Positions 7,895 through 19,127 of a DNA stretch of 64,000 bases are shown here, one piece after another. The stretch is from Ectopseudomonas mendocina (GTDB lineage: Bacteria > Pseudomonadota > Gammaproteobacteria > Pseudomonadales > Pseudomonadaceae). The first letter of the stretch is position 1. Each line of letters opens with the position of its first letter. Position numbers and translations under genes: made by a program. The stretch spans positions 1 through 64,000 of the forward strand of contig NZ_SCFY01000020.1 in the NCBI RefSeq assembly GCF_007049795.1. Direction: 5' to 3'. The notes under the pieces were generated by a model. The model saw nothing but the letters and a program-made list of their open reading frames with translations, was not told the DNA's origin and did no database searches.

Positions 7895-9904
7895 ATGTCC
7901 CGACTGAACCCCCGGCAACAAGAGGCCGTGAACTACGTCGGCGGCCCACTTCTGGTGCTCGCCGGTGCCGGTTCCGGCAAGACCAGCGTGATCACGCGCA
8001 AGATCGCCCACCTGGTACAGAACTGTGGCATCCGCGCCCAGCACATCGTCGCCATGACCTTCACCAACAAGGCCGCGCGCGAAATGAAGGAACGCGTCGG
8101 CACCCTGCTCAAGGGCAGCGAGGCGCGTGGCCTGACCGTGTCCACCTTCCACAATCTGGGCATGAACATCATCCGCAAGGAATACGCACGCCTGGGCTAC
8201 AAGCCCGGCTTCTCGATTTTCGACGACGGCGACATCAAGGCGCTGCTCAGCGACATCATGCAGAAGGAGTATTCCGGCGACGACGGTGCCGACGAGGTGA
8301 AAAACCTTATCGACAGCTGGAAGAACGACCTGATCCTGCCCGATGAAGCCCTGGCCAAGGCGCGCAATCCCAAGGAACAGACCGCCGCCATCGTCTACCT
8401 GCACTACCAGCGCACGCTCAAGGCGTACAACGCGGTGGACTTCAACGACCTGATCCTGCTGCCGGTCAAACTCTTTCAGGAGCACGCCGACATCCTGGAA
8501 AAGTGGCAGAACCGCATCCGCTACCTGCTGGTCGACGAATACCAGGACACCAATTCCAGCCAGTACCTGCTGGTGAAACTGCTGGTGGGCATGCGCAACC
8601 AGATCACCGTGGTCGGCGACGACGACCAGTCGATCTACGCCTGGCGCGGCGCACGCCCGGAAAACCTGATGCTGCTCAAAGAGGACTATCCCTCGCTGAA
8701 AGTGGTGATGCTGGAGCAGAACTACCGCTCCACCAGCCGCATCCTCAAATGCGCCAACACCCTGATCGCCAACAACCCCCACGCCTTCGAGAAGCAGCTG
8801 TGGTCGGAGATGGGCATGGGCGACGAGATCCGCGTGATCCGCACTCGCAACGAAGACGCCGAGTGCGAGCGCGTGGCACTGGAGATCCTCACCGAGCACC
8901 TGCGCACCCAACGCCCGTACAGCGATTTCGCCATCCTCTATCGCGGCAACTACCAGGCCAAGCTGATGGAGCTGAAACTGCAGCACCATCAGATTCCCTA
9001 TCGCCTGTCCGGCGGCACCAGCTTCTTCGCCCGTCAGGAGGTGAAGGACCTGATGAGTTACTTCCGACTGCTGGTAAACCCGGACGACGACAACGCCTTC
9101 CTGCGGGTGATCAACGTGCCGCGCCGCGAGATCGGCTCCGCCACCCTGGAAAAGCTCGGCAACTACGCCAACGAGCGCAAGATCAGCATGTACGCCGCAG
9201 CCGGTGAGATGGGCCTCGGCGAGCATCTCGATGCGCGCTTCACCGAACGCCTGCAGCGCTTTACCAAATGGATGGATCGGGTGCGCCAGGAGTGCGCGCA
9301 GAACGACCCGATCGCCGCCATCCGCAGCATGGTCATGGACATCGACTACGAGAACTGGCTACGCCAGAACGCCTCCAGCGACAAGGTGGCCGACGCGCGC
9401 ATGGGCAACGTCTGGTTCCTCGTCGACGCACTGAAGAGCACCCTGGAGCGCGACGAAGATGGCGACATGTCCATCGAAGACGCCATCGGCAAGCTGGTGC
9501 TACGCGACATGCTCGAGCGCCAGCAGGAAGAGGAAGAAGGCGCCGAGGGCGTGCAGATGATGACCATGCACGCCTCCAAGGGTCTGGAATTCCCTTCGGT
9601 GTACATCATCGGCTTCGAGGAAGAGATTCTCCCGCACCGCTCCAGCATCGAGGCCGACACCATCGAGGAAGAGCGGCGCCTGGCCTACGTCGGCATCACC
9701 CGCGCCAAGCGCAACCTGGCGCTGACCTTCGCCGCCAAGCGCAAGCAGTACGGCGAGGTGATCGACTGCTCGCCGAGCCGCTTCCTCGACGAGCTACCGC
9801 CGGAAGACCTGGTGTGGGAAGGGCTGGAGGAGGCGCCCGTGGAGGTCAAGGCCGCACGCGGCAACGACGCCCTGGCCAATATGCGGGCGATGCTCAAGCG
9901 CTGA
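7895..9904 (+). CDS. rep: ATP-dependent DNA helicase Rep
   Basis: A 669-residue SF1A helicase, the usual Rep length. Rep unwinds DNA 3' to 5', displaces proteins ahead of replication forks and helps restart. The Walker A motif AGAGSGKT is at residues 23-30, motif Ia is AMTFTNKAAREM, motif II is VDEYQDTN, motif III is DDDQSIYAWRGA, motif IV is LEQNYRS, and motifs V and VI are MTMHASKGLEF and YVGITRA. The ATG at 7895 opens with MSRLNPRQQEAV, the family N-terminus; the frame upstream to 7754 has no similarity. The neighbouring UPF0158 and xpt genes follow in the order known from other Pseudomonas. Confidence 0.97.
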   Translation: MSRLNPRQQEAVNYVGGPLLVLAGAGSGKTSVITRKIAHLVQNCGIRAQHIVAMTFTNKAAREMKERVGTLLKGSEARGLTVSTFHNLGMNIIRKEYARLGYKPGFSIFDDGDIKALLSDIMQKEYSGDDGADEVKNLIDSWKNDLILPDEALAKARNPKEQTAAIVYLHYQRTLKAYNAVDFNDLILLPVKLFQEHADILEKWQNRIRYLLVDEYQDTNSSQYLLVKLLVGMRNQITVVGDDDQSIYAWRGARPENLMLLKEDYPSLKVVMLEQNYRSTSRILKCANTLIANNPHAFEKQLWSEMGMGDEIRVIRTRNEDAECERVALEILTEHLRTQRPYSDFAILYRGNYQAKLMELKLQHHQIPYRLSGGTSFFARQEVKDLMSYFRLLVNPDDDNAFLRVINVPRREIGSATLEKLGNYANERKISMYAAAGEMGLGEHLDARFTERLQRFTKWMDRVRQECAQNDPIAAIRSMVMDIDYENWLRQNASSDKVADARMGNVWFLVDALKSTLERDEDGDMSIEDAIGKLVLRDMLERQQEEEEGAEGVQMMTMHASKGLEFPSVYIIGFEEEILPHRSSIEADTIEEERRLAYVGITRAKRNLALTFAAKRKQYGEVIDCSPSRFLDELPPEDLVWEGLEEAPVEVKAARGNDALANMRAMLKR

Positions 9905-10009
9905 GGCCATGGCTGACGGGTGTATGGTCGGTTTATTCGGTGGGCTGGCACCCTCGTCATTTTTGCCAGTCAGAAAGAAGATACCGTTCAGACACAGGGG
10001 GTTGGCACC

Positions 10010-10492
10010 ATGCGCACATTCACTCTCGACCTCGACACGCTGACTCAGTTGATCAACGGCCGCGAACAGCAGGAGAACTGGCTGGACCTGGAAAGCGGTA
10101 GCGTCCTGAGCCTGTCGCCGGAAGATCAGCACAGCGAGCAGCGTCAGCACGTAGAACTGAATCCGGATCGCTACACCCAGATACCCAACCTCGACATTCC
10201 CCAGCGCGTGGCCATGCGCGAGTCTTTTCTGTTCACCCTCGACGATCTGCACGCCCACCCACTGCTCAGCGCCGCGTTGACCGGCCGCAAACCACTGCGC
10301 GCATTCGACTACGAGATCGAATCCTTTCCGGCGATTCGTCAGCAATGGCAGGCGTACGAACTCAAGCAACTGCGCGAGTACACGCTCAACTGGCTCTACG
10401 AACTGGGCCTGGAGCCTGCGCCGGACAAGCTGCCGCTGGACACGCGCGGCATTCCCAAGGACATCCTGCGCCGCCTGACCAAGAGCGCTTGA
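10010..10492 (+). CDS. UPF0158-family protein of unknown function
   Basis: A 160-residue acidic protein starting MRTFTLDLDTLTQLI. The motif ENWLDLESGSVL near the start and RAFDYEIESFPAIRQQW further on are those I associate with the UPF0158 family, whose function is not known. The ATG at 10010 is preceded by a GGGG run about nine bases upstream; the frame extends to 9920, but those 30 residues look like leader DNA. It lies 105 bases after rep and may be read from the same promoter. Confidence 0.8.
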   Translation: MRTFTLDLDTLTQLINGREQQENWLDLESGSVLSLSPEDQHSEQRQHVELNPDRYTQIPNLDIPQRVAMRESFLFTLDDLHAHPLLSAALTGRKPLRAFDYEIESFPAIRQQWQAYELKQLREYTLNWLYELGLEPAPDKLPLDTRGIPKDILRRLTKSA

Positions 10493-10500
10493 GCGGAGCA

Positions 10501-10523
10501 GCCCGCGGATTGCACCCGGGCTC
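10501..10523. repeat. Dispersed GGATTGCATCCGGGCT-type short repeat
   Basis: This copy reads GCCCGCGGATTGCACCCGGG followed by CTC, with CCCG and CGGG arms able to pair. It lies just after the UPF0158 stop. It matches the copies at 5911, 25286 and 41888 with a few substitutions. Confidence 0.5.
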
Positions 10524-10654
10524 CAGACACTGGCTAACAACCTGTCTAACCGGTCAATTGACCACGACTGTCGGGCAGGCTGCGGTTTCACTACACATTG
10601 CAGGGCATTTTGAGCGAAAATCCGCAGCTTTTCTGCTCAACCAGAGGATCGACC

Positions 10655-11223
10655 GTGGAGTCGTTGAAACAGAAGATTCGCAGCGAAGGCATCGTGTTGT
10701 CCGAGCATGTACTCAAGGTGGACGCCTTTCTCAACCACCAGATCGATCCGCGCCTGATGCAGGAGATCGGCCACGAGTTCGCCCAGCGTTTCGCCGGCCA
10801 GGGCATCACCAAGATCGTCACCATCGAGGCCTCCGGTATCGCCCCGGCGGTGATGGCTGGCCTGGAGCTGGGCATTCCGGTGATCTTCGCGCGCAAGTTT
10901 CAGTCGCTGACGCTCAAGGACGACCTGCTGATCTCCAAGGTGTTCTCCTTCACCAAGCAGACCGAAAGCACCATCGCCATTTCCGCGCGCCACCTGACGG
11001 CTGCCGACAAGGTGCTGGTAATCGACGACTTCCTCGCCAACGGCCATGCCGCCAAGGCGCTGATCGACCTGATCCAGCAAGCCGGTGCGCAGATTGCCGG
11101 TATCGGCATCGTCATCGAGAAGTCCTTCCAGGACGGCCGCAACCTGCTGCAGAGCGAAGGCTACCGCGTCGAGTCCCTGGCCCGTGTTGCCGCGCTGGAA
11201 AACGGCCAGGTGCGCTTCCTCGA

Positions 11224-11227
<4 letters not shown>
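10655..11227 (+). CDS. xpt: Xanthine phosphoribosyltransferase
   Basis: A 190-residue type I phosphoribosyltransferase that salvages xanthine (to XMP) with PRPP. The PRPP loop is VLVIDDFLANGHAAKAL, and the start region (KIRSEGIVLSEHVLKVDAFLNHQIDP) is characteristic of Xpt. I chose the GTG at 10655, which has AGAGGA about six bases upstream and gives the usual Xpt length; the ATG at 10598 would add 19 unrelated residues. No purine riboswitch was recognised in the 162-base leader. Its stop codon overlaps that of the convergent CoA-transferase gene. Confidence 0.93.
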
Positions 11228-13356
<2,129 letters not shown>

Positions 13357-13434
13357 CTGGCGCTCCTCGCGACATCCATGACGAATGCTGCTTGGACTAC
13401 TGAGCCATCGGCATGGTTGCATGCCACCGCCCTA

Positions 13435-13576
13435 AGAACCTGCTTACGATCTGCTGCGCGTCGGCCCTACTGCGTCAAAAACAGGCTCGGACTGCTCATT
13501 TACAGCTCGTAAACTCCGCGTCCTCGCCTGTTCTCTCCTTATATGGCTCTAGCTCGCGAGATCGTAAACAGGCTCT
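13435..13576. mobile_element. MITE-like palindromic element, copy 1 (142 bp)
   Basis: The outer 18 bases (13435-13452, AGAACCTGCTTACGATCT) match the reverse complement of 13559-13576 with two mismatches. The interior is also a loose palindrome centred near CATTTACAGCTCGTAAAC. No coding frame fits. A second, longer element at 53488-53667 has the same centre and the same AAAAACAG block, so the two appear to be relatives. It lies between the CoA-transferase start and the cycB terminator. Confidence 0.7.
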
Positions 13577-13581
13577 AAACG

Positions 13582-13608
13582 AAAAAACCGCCCAGAGGGC
13601 GGTTTTTT
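13582..13608. terminator. Bidirectional intrinsic terminator after cycB
   Basis: A perfect hairpin with arms ACCGCCC and GGGCGGT around a three-base AGA loop is flanked by an A run on one side and a T run on the other, so it can end transcripts in both directions. It lies 18 bases beyond the cycB stop. Confidence 0.9.
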
Positions 13609-13625
13609 CAGGGAAGCGGCGAGTC

Positions 13626-14048
13626 TTACAGACCGGACATCTTTTTGATCGCTTCGCGCAGTTCGTCATCCGAGCAATCTGCGCAGGTGCCTTTCGGCGG
13701 CATGGCGTTGATACCGGAGATGGCAGCGGCGAGTATGCCGTCGAGGCCGCCCTGGTGATCGGCACGATCTTTCCAGGCAGCGGTGTCACCGATCTTCGGT
13801 GCGCCCAATACACCAGAGCCATGGCAGGCATTGCAGTGCTTGGCGATGATGTCATCAGCGGTACGTGCACCACCACCGGCGGATGCAGCGACGGTTTCGA
13901 CGCCTTTGCACTCTTCGCCCATGATGCACACGTCGCCTACAGGCTTGAGACGCTCGGCGATAGCTTCATCGGTCGTGGCCTGAGCAGTCACTGCCCACAG
14001 GGCCAATACGGCAGCCGGTACTGCCAGCATTTTCTTCATCAGATTCAC
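13626..14048 (-). CDS. cycB: Cytochrome c5
   Basis: A 140-residue periplasmic monohaem cytochrome. Residues 1-24 are a signal peptide ending VTAQA. The haem site is CNACH at 72-76, and the distal Met is likely in NAMPPKG. Two extra cysteine pairs (C41/C47 and the CADC segment near the end) fit the c5 type. I start at the GTG at 14048, five bases after GAGGGTG; an internal ATG three codons later is possible. It carries electrons between the bc1 complex or dehydrogenases and terminal oxidases. It lies next to pauR as in P. aeruginosa. Confidence 0.9.
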   Translation of the reverse strand: MNLMKKMLAVPAAVLALWAVTAQATTDEAIAERLKPVGDVCIMGEECKGVETVAASAGGGARTADDIIAKHCNACHGSGVLGAPKIGDTAAWKDRADHQGGLDGILAAAISGINAMPPKGTCADCSDDELREAIKKMSGL

Positions 14049-14161
14049 GGTACACCCTCTTCGTGGCTAGTCACGCCCGCGGCCACGGTTTCGCGAGCGG
14101 GCGTCAGTATAACGGCAAGCGCGGCCCACCGAAACAACCCATATTGTCGCAGGGTTATTGA

Positions 14162-14710
14162 TCAGAAGTTCGCTGGCGTCGTGGCACTGATCAAGCGCGC
14201 CGGCACATCGAACGGGTTGCGGAAGCGGTGCGGCTTGCTGCTCTCGAAGTAGTAGCTGTCACCCGGCTCGAGGATGAACACCTCATTGCCCACGGTCAGT
14301 TCCAGTTTGCCTTCGACCAGCATGCCGGCTTCCTCGCCCTCATGGGCGTACATTTCGTCACCGGTATCGGCGCCAGCCGGGTAGGTTTCGTCGAGGAAGG
14401 AAATGGCGCGGCTCGGATGAGCCTTGCCGATCAGCTTCATGGTGATGGCGCCACTGCAGATATCGGTCAGCTCGGAGGCCCGGTAGACCACCTGAACCTG
14501 GTTCTCCTGCTCCATGTCGAGGGAGAAGAACTCCACCAGCGACATGGGAATGCCGCCGAGCACCTTTTTCAGCGAGCTGATCGAGGGGCTCACGCTGTTC
14601 TTCTCGATCATGGAAATGGTGCTGTTGGTGACGCCCGCCCGCTTGGCGAGTTCACGTTGGGATAGGCCTTTGAGCTTACGAATCGATTGCAGTCGAACGC
14701 CGACGTCCAA
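14162..14710 (-). CDS. pauR: XRE-family regulator with cupin domain, PauR
   Basis: 182 residues: a helix-turn-helix at about 5-60 (LSQRELAKRAGVTNSTISMIE) and a C-terminal cupin at about 110-180 (HEGEEAGMLVEGKLEL, EPGDSYYF, PHRFRNP). The P. aeruginosa protein at the same position between cytochrome c5 and dadX is PauR, which represses genes for putrescine and cadaverine breakdown. Here candidate targets, a pauB-like oxidoreductase and kauB, lie within 10 kb. Whether it binds those promoters here is inferred. Confidence 0.85.
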   Translation of the reverse strand: MDVGVRLQSIRKLKGLSQRELAKRAGVTNSTISMIEKNSVSPSISSLKKVLGGIPMSLVEFFSLDMEQENQVQVVYRASELTDICSGAITMKLIGKAHPSRAISFLDETYPAGADTGDEMYAHEGEEAGMLVEGKLELTVGNEVFILEPGDSYYFESSKPHRFRNPFDVPARLISATTPANF

Positions 14711-14905
14711 TGCTGGAATCCCCCTTGGGATATGAGACGGAAAAGTGTCCGTATCATGGCATAGCGTTCGGAATTTACAACACTTGCGTTCACCCTTCGC
14801 CTACACGGCCCACATGCTCGTTCGAAAAGCCTCGAGCTAGAGCCGTTCGAGTCAGCAATTGGCGCGCCGTGGAGTGCACAGCGCAAGTGGCCTTCCGATC
14901 CGGGC

Positions 14906-15979
14906 TCAGTTGCCGAGATAGAGCAGCGGCACCCGTCGCAGATTGCAGAAGATCTGGTAGGGGATGCTGCCCGACGCCATGGCCACGTCGCTGGCCAACA
15001 CCTGCTTGCCCCACAACTCGACACGACTGCCGAGACCGGCTTGCGGCAGATCGGTCAGGTCGACGGTGAGCATGTCCATCGACACCCGGCCGATCAGGCG
15101 GGTCAGCTGACCGTCCACCAGCACTGGCGTACCGGTCGGCGCGTGACGCGGATAACCGTCGGCATAGCCCATGGCGACGACACCGACGCGGGTCGGCCGC
15201 TCGGCCACGAAACGTGCGCCATACCCTACTGGCTCGCCGGCCGGTAGCTCACGCACGCTGATGACCTTCGACTCCAGGGTCATCACCGGGCGCAAACGCG
15301 CGGCCTGCTCCTGAGCCTGCTCGAACGGGGTGGCGCCGTAGAGCATGATGCCGGGGCGCACCCAGTCGCTGGGTACCTGCGGCCAGCCAAGCACGGCCGG
15401 CGAGTTGCGCAAGCTGACCTCGGCGCTGAGGCCTTCGCGAGCCTGCTGGAACACCGCCAGTTGCTCACTCGTGCGCTCGCACTCGGGCTCGTCGGCGCGA
15501 GCGAAGTGGCTCATCAGCACGATCTTGCTGACCTTGCCGCTGGCCAGCAGACGCCGATAGGCGGCCTGGTACTCGGCCGGATGCAGGCCGACACGGTGCA
15601 TGCCGCTGTCCAGCTTGAGCCAGACGGTCAGCGGCTTGCTCAGTTGGGCCTGCTCGATAGCCTCGATCTGCCACTGCGCATGGGCAACGCACCACAGGTC
15701 ATGCTGGTCGATCAGCGCCAGTTCGTCGGCCTCGAAGAAGCCTTCGAGCAGCAGGATCGGCGCCCTGATGCCGGCCTCGCGTAACACCAGCGCTTCTTCG
15801 ATGCAGGCCACGGCAAAACCATCAGCGTCGGCTTCGAGTGCCTGCGCGCAACGCACCGCTCCGTGCCCATAGGCATCGGCCTTGACCACGGCCAAAGCAC
15901 GGGCGCCGCTCATTTCGCGGGCCAGACGGTAGTTATGACGCAGGGCGTCGAGGTCGATCAGGGCACGGGCGGGGCGCAT
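14906..15979 (-). CDS. dadX: Catabolic alanine racemase DadX
   Basis: 357 residues, PLP-dependent. K33 in VVKADAYGHG is the PLP lysine; the second catalytic base is the Tyr of VGYGARF, and the C-terminal RVSMDMLTVDL segment is typical. It turns L-alanine into D-alanine for oxidation by DadA. It is the third gene of the dadA-ridA-dadX set, but a terminator-like hairpin and a repeat lie between ridA and this gene, so part of its expression may come from its own promoter. Confidence 0.95.
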   Translation of the reverse strand: MRPARALIDLDALRHNYRLAREMSGARALAVVKADAYGHGAVRCAQALEADADGFAVACIEEALVLREAGIRAPILLLEGFFEADELALIDQHDLWCVAHAQWQIEAIEQAQLSKPLTVWLKLDSGMHRVGLHPAEYQAAYRRLLASGKVSKIVLMSHFARADEPECERTSEQLAVFQQAREGLSAEVSLRNSPAVLGWPQVPSDWVRPGIMLYGATPFEQAQEQAARLRPVMTLESKVISVRELPAGEPVGYGARFVAERPTRVGVVAMGYADGYPRHAPTGTPVLVDGQLTRLIGRVSMDMLTVDLTDLPQAGLGSRVELWGKQVLASDVAMASGSIPYQIFCNLRRVPLLYLGN

Positions 15980-16063
15980 GGTTCGTTTCTCTCAATCATT
16001 CACTGAGGCGACGATTTTTCGTAGTCCGGTGACATCCGGGCTTATGCCGACAAATCGCCATTC

Positions 16064-16090
16064 AAAAAAAACCCGGCGGGGGAGCCGGGT
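16064..16090 (-). terminator. Intrinsic terminator between ridA and dadX
   Basis: On the minus strand a hairpin with arms ACCCGGC and GCCGGGT (16071-16090) is followed by eight Ts. It reads in the direction of dadA-ridA transcription and lies about 85 bases upstream of the dadX start, so it should reduce read-through into dadX. Confidence 0.8.
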
Positions 16091-16102
16091 GAAAAGCCAA
16101 CA

Positions 16103-16188
16103 CAAAAAAATTCCGGGAGAATTTTTTGACGTCGCTTGCGACGGCCCGGAGGGTTGCCGCCATGGATGGCAGGCAACAAAAAGCTGTG
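16103..16188. repeat. Dispersed intergenic repeat, copy A
   Basis: About 85 bases that align with 41936-42023. Shared blocks include an AAAAAA start, CCGGGAG, ATTTT, GACG or AACG followed by a short hairpin, GATGGCAGG and AAAAAGCTG. Copy A has a perfect CGTCGC-TT-GCGACG stem. Both copies sit directly after the stop codon of a minus-strand gene, here ridA. Confidence 0.65.
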
Positions 16189-16194
16189 GCCGCC

Positions 16195-16542
16195 TCAGAC
16201 GGCAGCCACCACACACATTTCCACCAGCACTTCGGGCTTGTACATCTTCGCTTCGACGCAGGCGCGTGCCGGTGCATGGCCATCGGCGACCCAGGCGTCG
16301 TACTCGGCGTTGAGGCCGTCATAGTCGGCCATGTCCTTGATGAAGATAGTCAGCGAGAGGATCTTGCTCTTATCGCTGCCACCCTCAGCCAGCATCTTGT
16401 CGATGTTGGCCAGGGTCTGGCGGGTCTGCTCGCGGATGTCACCGTCGAAGTCGTCGGCCAACTGGCCGGCGAGGTAAATCGTGCCGTTGTGGATCACCAC
16501 TTCGCTGTAGCGTTTGGCCACATGCAGGCGCTGGATCGACAT
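16195..16542 (-). CDS. RidA-family enamine/imine deaminase
   Basis: 115 residues of the RidA/YjgF/UK114 fold. R93 in PARACVEA is the catalytic arginine that binds the carboxylate of 2-aminoacrylate or iminopropionate. DadA releases imino acids, so a RidA protein encoded 39 bases after dadA fits the hydrolysis of its product. AAGGAG lies nine bases before the ATG at 16542. In P. aeruginosa a gene of this type also lies between dadA and dadX. Confidence 0.9.
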   Translation of the reverse strand: MSIQRLHVAKRYSEVVIHNGTIYLAGQLADDFDGDIREQTRQTLANIDKMLAEGGSDKSKILSLTIFIKDMADYDGLNAEYDAWVADGHAPARACVEAKMYKPEVLVEMCVVAAV

Positions 16543-16581
16543 AGGGGTAAAGCTCCTTGGATTGCGAAAGCGCGAAGGCTA

Positions 16582-17880
16582 TCAGGTGCGCAGCGGCTGC
16601 GGTGCTGCTTGCACTTCACGCGCCTTGCGCGAGTAACGCGAGATATCCAGACCATCGGCGCTGATCTGCGGGCGCTTGTTGGCCATCAGGTCGGCGAGCA
16701 GGCGCCCGGAGCCGCAGGCCATGGTCCAGCCGAGGGTGCCGTGACCGGTGTTGAGGAACAGGTTGCGGAAGGCGCTGCCCCCTACGATCGGCGTGCCATC
16801 AGGCGTGGCCGGACGCAGGCCGGTCCAGAAATCGGCGCGTTGCAGGTCGCCGCCTTCCGGGTAGAGGTCGGAGGTGATCATCTCCAGGGTTTCGCGACGA
16901 CGCGGATTGAGCGACAGGTCGAAACCGGCGATCTCGGCCATGCCGCCGACGCGGATGCGGCCATCGAAACGGGTGATCGCAACCTTGTAGGTCTCGTCGA
17001 GAATGGTCGAGTTCGGTGCCATGTCCGGGTTGGTGATCGGCACGGTCAGCGAGTAGCCCTTGAGCGGGTAAACCGGAGCACGAATGCCCAGCGGCTTGAG
17101 CAGTTGCGGGCTGTAGCTGCCGAGAGCGAGTACGTAGCGGTCGGCGGTTTCCAGCTTGCCGTCGATCCACACGCCATTGATGCGATCACCGACGGCGTCC
17201 AGGCGTTGGATGTTCTGGCCGAAGCGGAACTCGACGCCGAGCGCCTTGGCCATGTCCGCCAGCTTGGTGGTGAACATCTGGCAGTCGCCGGTCTGGTCGT
17301 TGGGCAGGCGCAAGGCACCGGCCAGCTTGTGCTTGACGCCAGCCAGAGCCGGTTCGACGCGGGCGATACCGTCGCGGTCGAGCAGCTCGAACGGTACGCC
17401 AGAGGCTTCCAGCACGGCGATGTCCTTGGCGGCAGCATCGACCTGGGCCTGGGTGCGGAACAGCTGGGTGGTGCCGAGCTGGCGACCTTCGTAGGCGATG
17501 CCGGTCTCGGCACGCAGCTCGTCGAGGCAGTCGCGGCTGTACTCGGACAGACGCACCATGCGCTCCTTGTTGATCGCATAGCGGCTGGCAGTGCAGTTGC
17601 GCAGCATCTGCGCCATCCACAGGTACTGGTCGACGTCACCAGTGGCCTTGATCGCCAGCGGGGCGTGTTTCTGCAACAGCCACTTGATGGCTTTCAGCGG
17701 CACGCCCGGCGCAGCCCATGGCGAAGCGTAGCCCGGAGAGACCTGGCCGGCGTTGGCGAAGCTGGTTTCCAGCGCCGGGCCGTTCTGACGGTCGACCACC
17801 ACCACCTCGAAGCCCTGACGGGCGAGGTAGTAAGCACTGGCGGTACCAATCACACCGCTGCCGAGAACCAGAACACGCAT
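16582..17880 (-). CDS. dadA: D-amino acid dehydrogenase, DadA
   Basis: 432 residues. The N-terminus carries the FAD Rossmann motif (VLGSGVIGTASAYYLA), and the C-terminal PVYPLKGYSLTVP and GTLGWTMACGSGR segments are typical of DadA. It oxidises D-alanine and other D-amino acids to 2-oxo acids and ammonia and passes electrons to the respiratory chain at the inner membrane. It is divergent from the Lrp-type gene at 18037; the 156-base gap should hold the regulator's sites. Confidence 0.96.
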   Translation of the reverse strand: MRVLVLGSGVIGTASAYYLARQGFEVVVVDRQNGPALETSFANAGQVSPGYASPWAAPGVPLKAIKWLLQKHAPLAIKATGDVDQYLWMAQMLRNCTASRYAINKERMVRLSEYSRDCLDELRAETGIAYEGRQLGTTQLFRTQAQVDAAAKDIAVLEASGVPFELLDRDGIARVEPALAGVKHKLAGALRLPNDQTGDCQMFTTKLADMAKALGVEFRFGQNIQRLDAVGDRINGVWIDGKLETADRYVLALGSYSPQLLKPLGIRAPVYPLKGYSLTVPITNPDMAPNSTILDETYKVAITRFDGRIRVGGMAEIAGFDLSLNPRRRETLEMITSDLYPEGGDLQRADFWTGLRPATPDGTPIVGGSAFRNLFLNTGHGTLGWTMACGSGRLLADLMANKRPQISADGLDISRYSRKAREVQAAPQPLRT

Positions 17881-18036
17881 GTTTTTCTCCCCGCCGCGCC
17901 CAGGGCGCGTGCGTTACAGGCCATTGTTGTCGATGGGCGCAGTATAGGAAGAGCCGTGCAGTGCTTTTCACCATATACACAGCTATATTTGGCGAGAATT
18001 CTTGGCAAAAAGCCGTTTTACAGAGGCGGATTCCCC

Positions 18037-18525
18037 ATGAGAACCCAGCATCAGAGTCGTCGTGAACTGGACAAGATCGACCGCAACATCCTCCGTATCC
18101 TGCAAGAGGATGGGCGCATCAGCTTCACCGAATTGGGCGAACGCGTAGGGCTGTCGACCACGCCCTGCACGGAGCGCGTACGCCGCCTGGAGCGCGAAGG
18201 CATCATCATGGGCTACCACGCCCGCCTCAATCCGCAGAACCTCAAGGCCAACCTGCTGGTGTTCGTCGAAATCAGCCTGGACTACAAGTCCGGCGACACC
18301 TTCGAGGAATTCCGCCGCGCCGTGCTCAAGCTGCCGCATGTGCTGGAGTGCCACCTGGTGTCCGGTGACTTCGACTATCTGGTGAAAGCGCGCATCAACG
18401 AGATGGCCAGCTACCGCAAGCTGCTCGGCGACATCCTGCTAAAGCTGCCGCACGTGCGCGAGTCGAAGAGCTATATCGTCATGGAAGAGGTGAAGGAATC
18501 GCTGGCCCTGCCGGTGCCGGAGTGA
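18037..18525 (+). CDS. dadR: Lrp/AsnC-family regulator (DadR type)
   Basis: 162 residues: a helix-turn-helix at about 12-60 (ISFTELGERVGLSTTPCTERVRRLE) and a RAM effector domain after it. Position, divergent from dadA, matches the DadR/Lrp gene of P. aeruginosa, which activates dadA-ridA-dadX in response to alanine. The ATG at 18037 follows AGAGGCGGA and places RRELDKIDRNILRILQ near the N-terminus. The name lrp is also in use. Confidence 0.9.
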   Translation: MRTQHQSRRELDKIDRNILRILQEDGRISFTELGERVGLSTTPCTERVRRLEREGIIMGYHARLNPQNLKANLLVFVEISLDYKSGDTFEEFRRAVLKLPHVLECHLVSGDFDYLVKARINEMASYRKLLGDILLKLPHVRESKSYIVMEEVKESLALPVPE

Positions 18526-18561
18526 AACGCATGCCGTGCGCGTAGGCGATGCCGCTGCGTT

Positions 18562-18915
18562 CTACACCAGCCGCTGCCGCGTCGTGGCGATCAGCCGATG
18601 CACTTGACGCTCCACCGCCGGCTCGATCGGCTGCTCCGGTCCGCGACCATGTGGGCAAGGCAGACGCGGTGTCGTGCCGAACAGGCGGCAGATCAGCGGG
18701 CGCTGGTCGTACACCTCGCAACCGTTCGGTCCCAGGTGCACGCAGTTGTACTCGGCCAGCGCCGCATCATGTTCGGCGTCGCTTTTGACCGGCAAACGCG
18801 CCAGTTCCTCGGACGAAGCCGTGACCGGCCCGCAGCAATCGTGACAGCCGGGCACGCAGTCGAAGCGGGGAATCTGTCGACGCAGGTGATCGATCTTGCG
18901 GTCTGTGCAGCTCAT
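18562..18915 (-). CDS. YkgJ-family cysteine cluster protein
   Basis: 117 residues with the metal-binding pattern C20-x3-C24-x2-C27-C28 (FDCVPGCHDCCGP) and further cysteines in YNCVHL, NGCEVY and LICRLFG. This is the zinc/iron-chelating domain of the YkgJ family, whose role is unknown. It is convergent with dadR, 36 bases apart. Confidence 0.8.
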   Translation of the reverse strand: MSCTDRKIDHLRRQIPRFDCVPGCHDCCGPVTASSEELARLPVKSDAEHDAALAEYNCVHLGPNGCEVYDQRPLICRLFGTTPRLPCPHGRGPEQPIEPAVERQVHRLIATTRQRLV

Positions 18916-19127
18916 ACGCGGGCGCCTGGCAACGAAGGCGACAGTTTACCGCGCCATGCTGACGCCTGCCCGCAGAAGGACGGATTAGCTACACGCCGAT
19001 CCCCGAGCGGAGCGCACGACGTCGTTCTGCTGTCCCACCTGTTTTTTCCGACTGACACTTGGCGTCGGACGGATCACGCGCTTATGCTGCGTTGAATTTT
19101 CCACACAACACAATCAGGATTCCGCAC

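Noticed and set aside
7691..9226. 511-codon minus-strand frame opposite rep
   Set aside because: Rep is unmistakable on the plus strand; the antisense product is V/Q/H-rich with no domain.
10493..10654. Purine riboswitch ahead of xpt
   Set aside because: I could not find the conserved three-way junction and loop bases; the leader has only a short repeat and weak stems.
16126..18036. Long open frame on the plus strand opposite ridA and dadA, continuous with dadR
   Set aside because: It has no family similarity before the DadR start and mirrors the codon pattern of dadA; high GC leaves antisense frames open.
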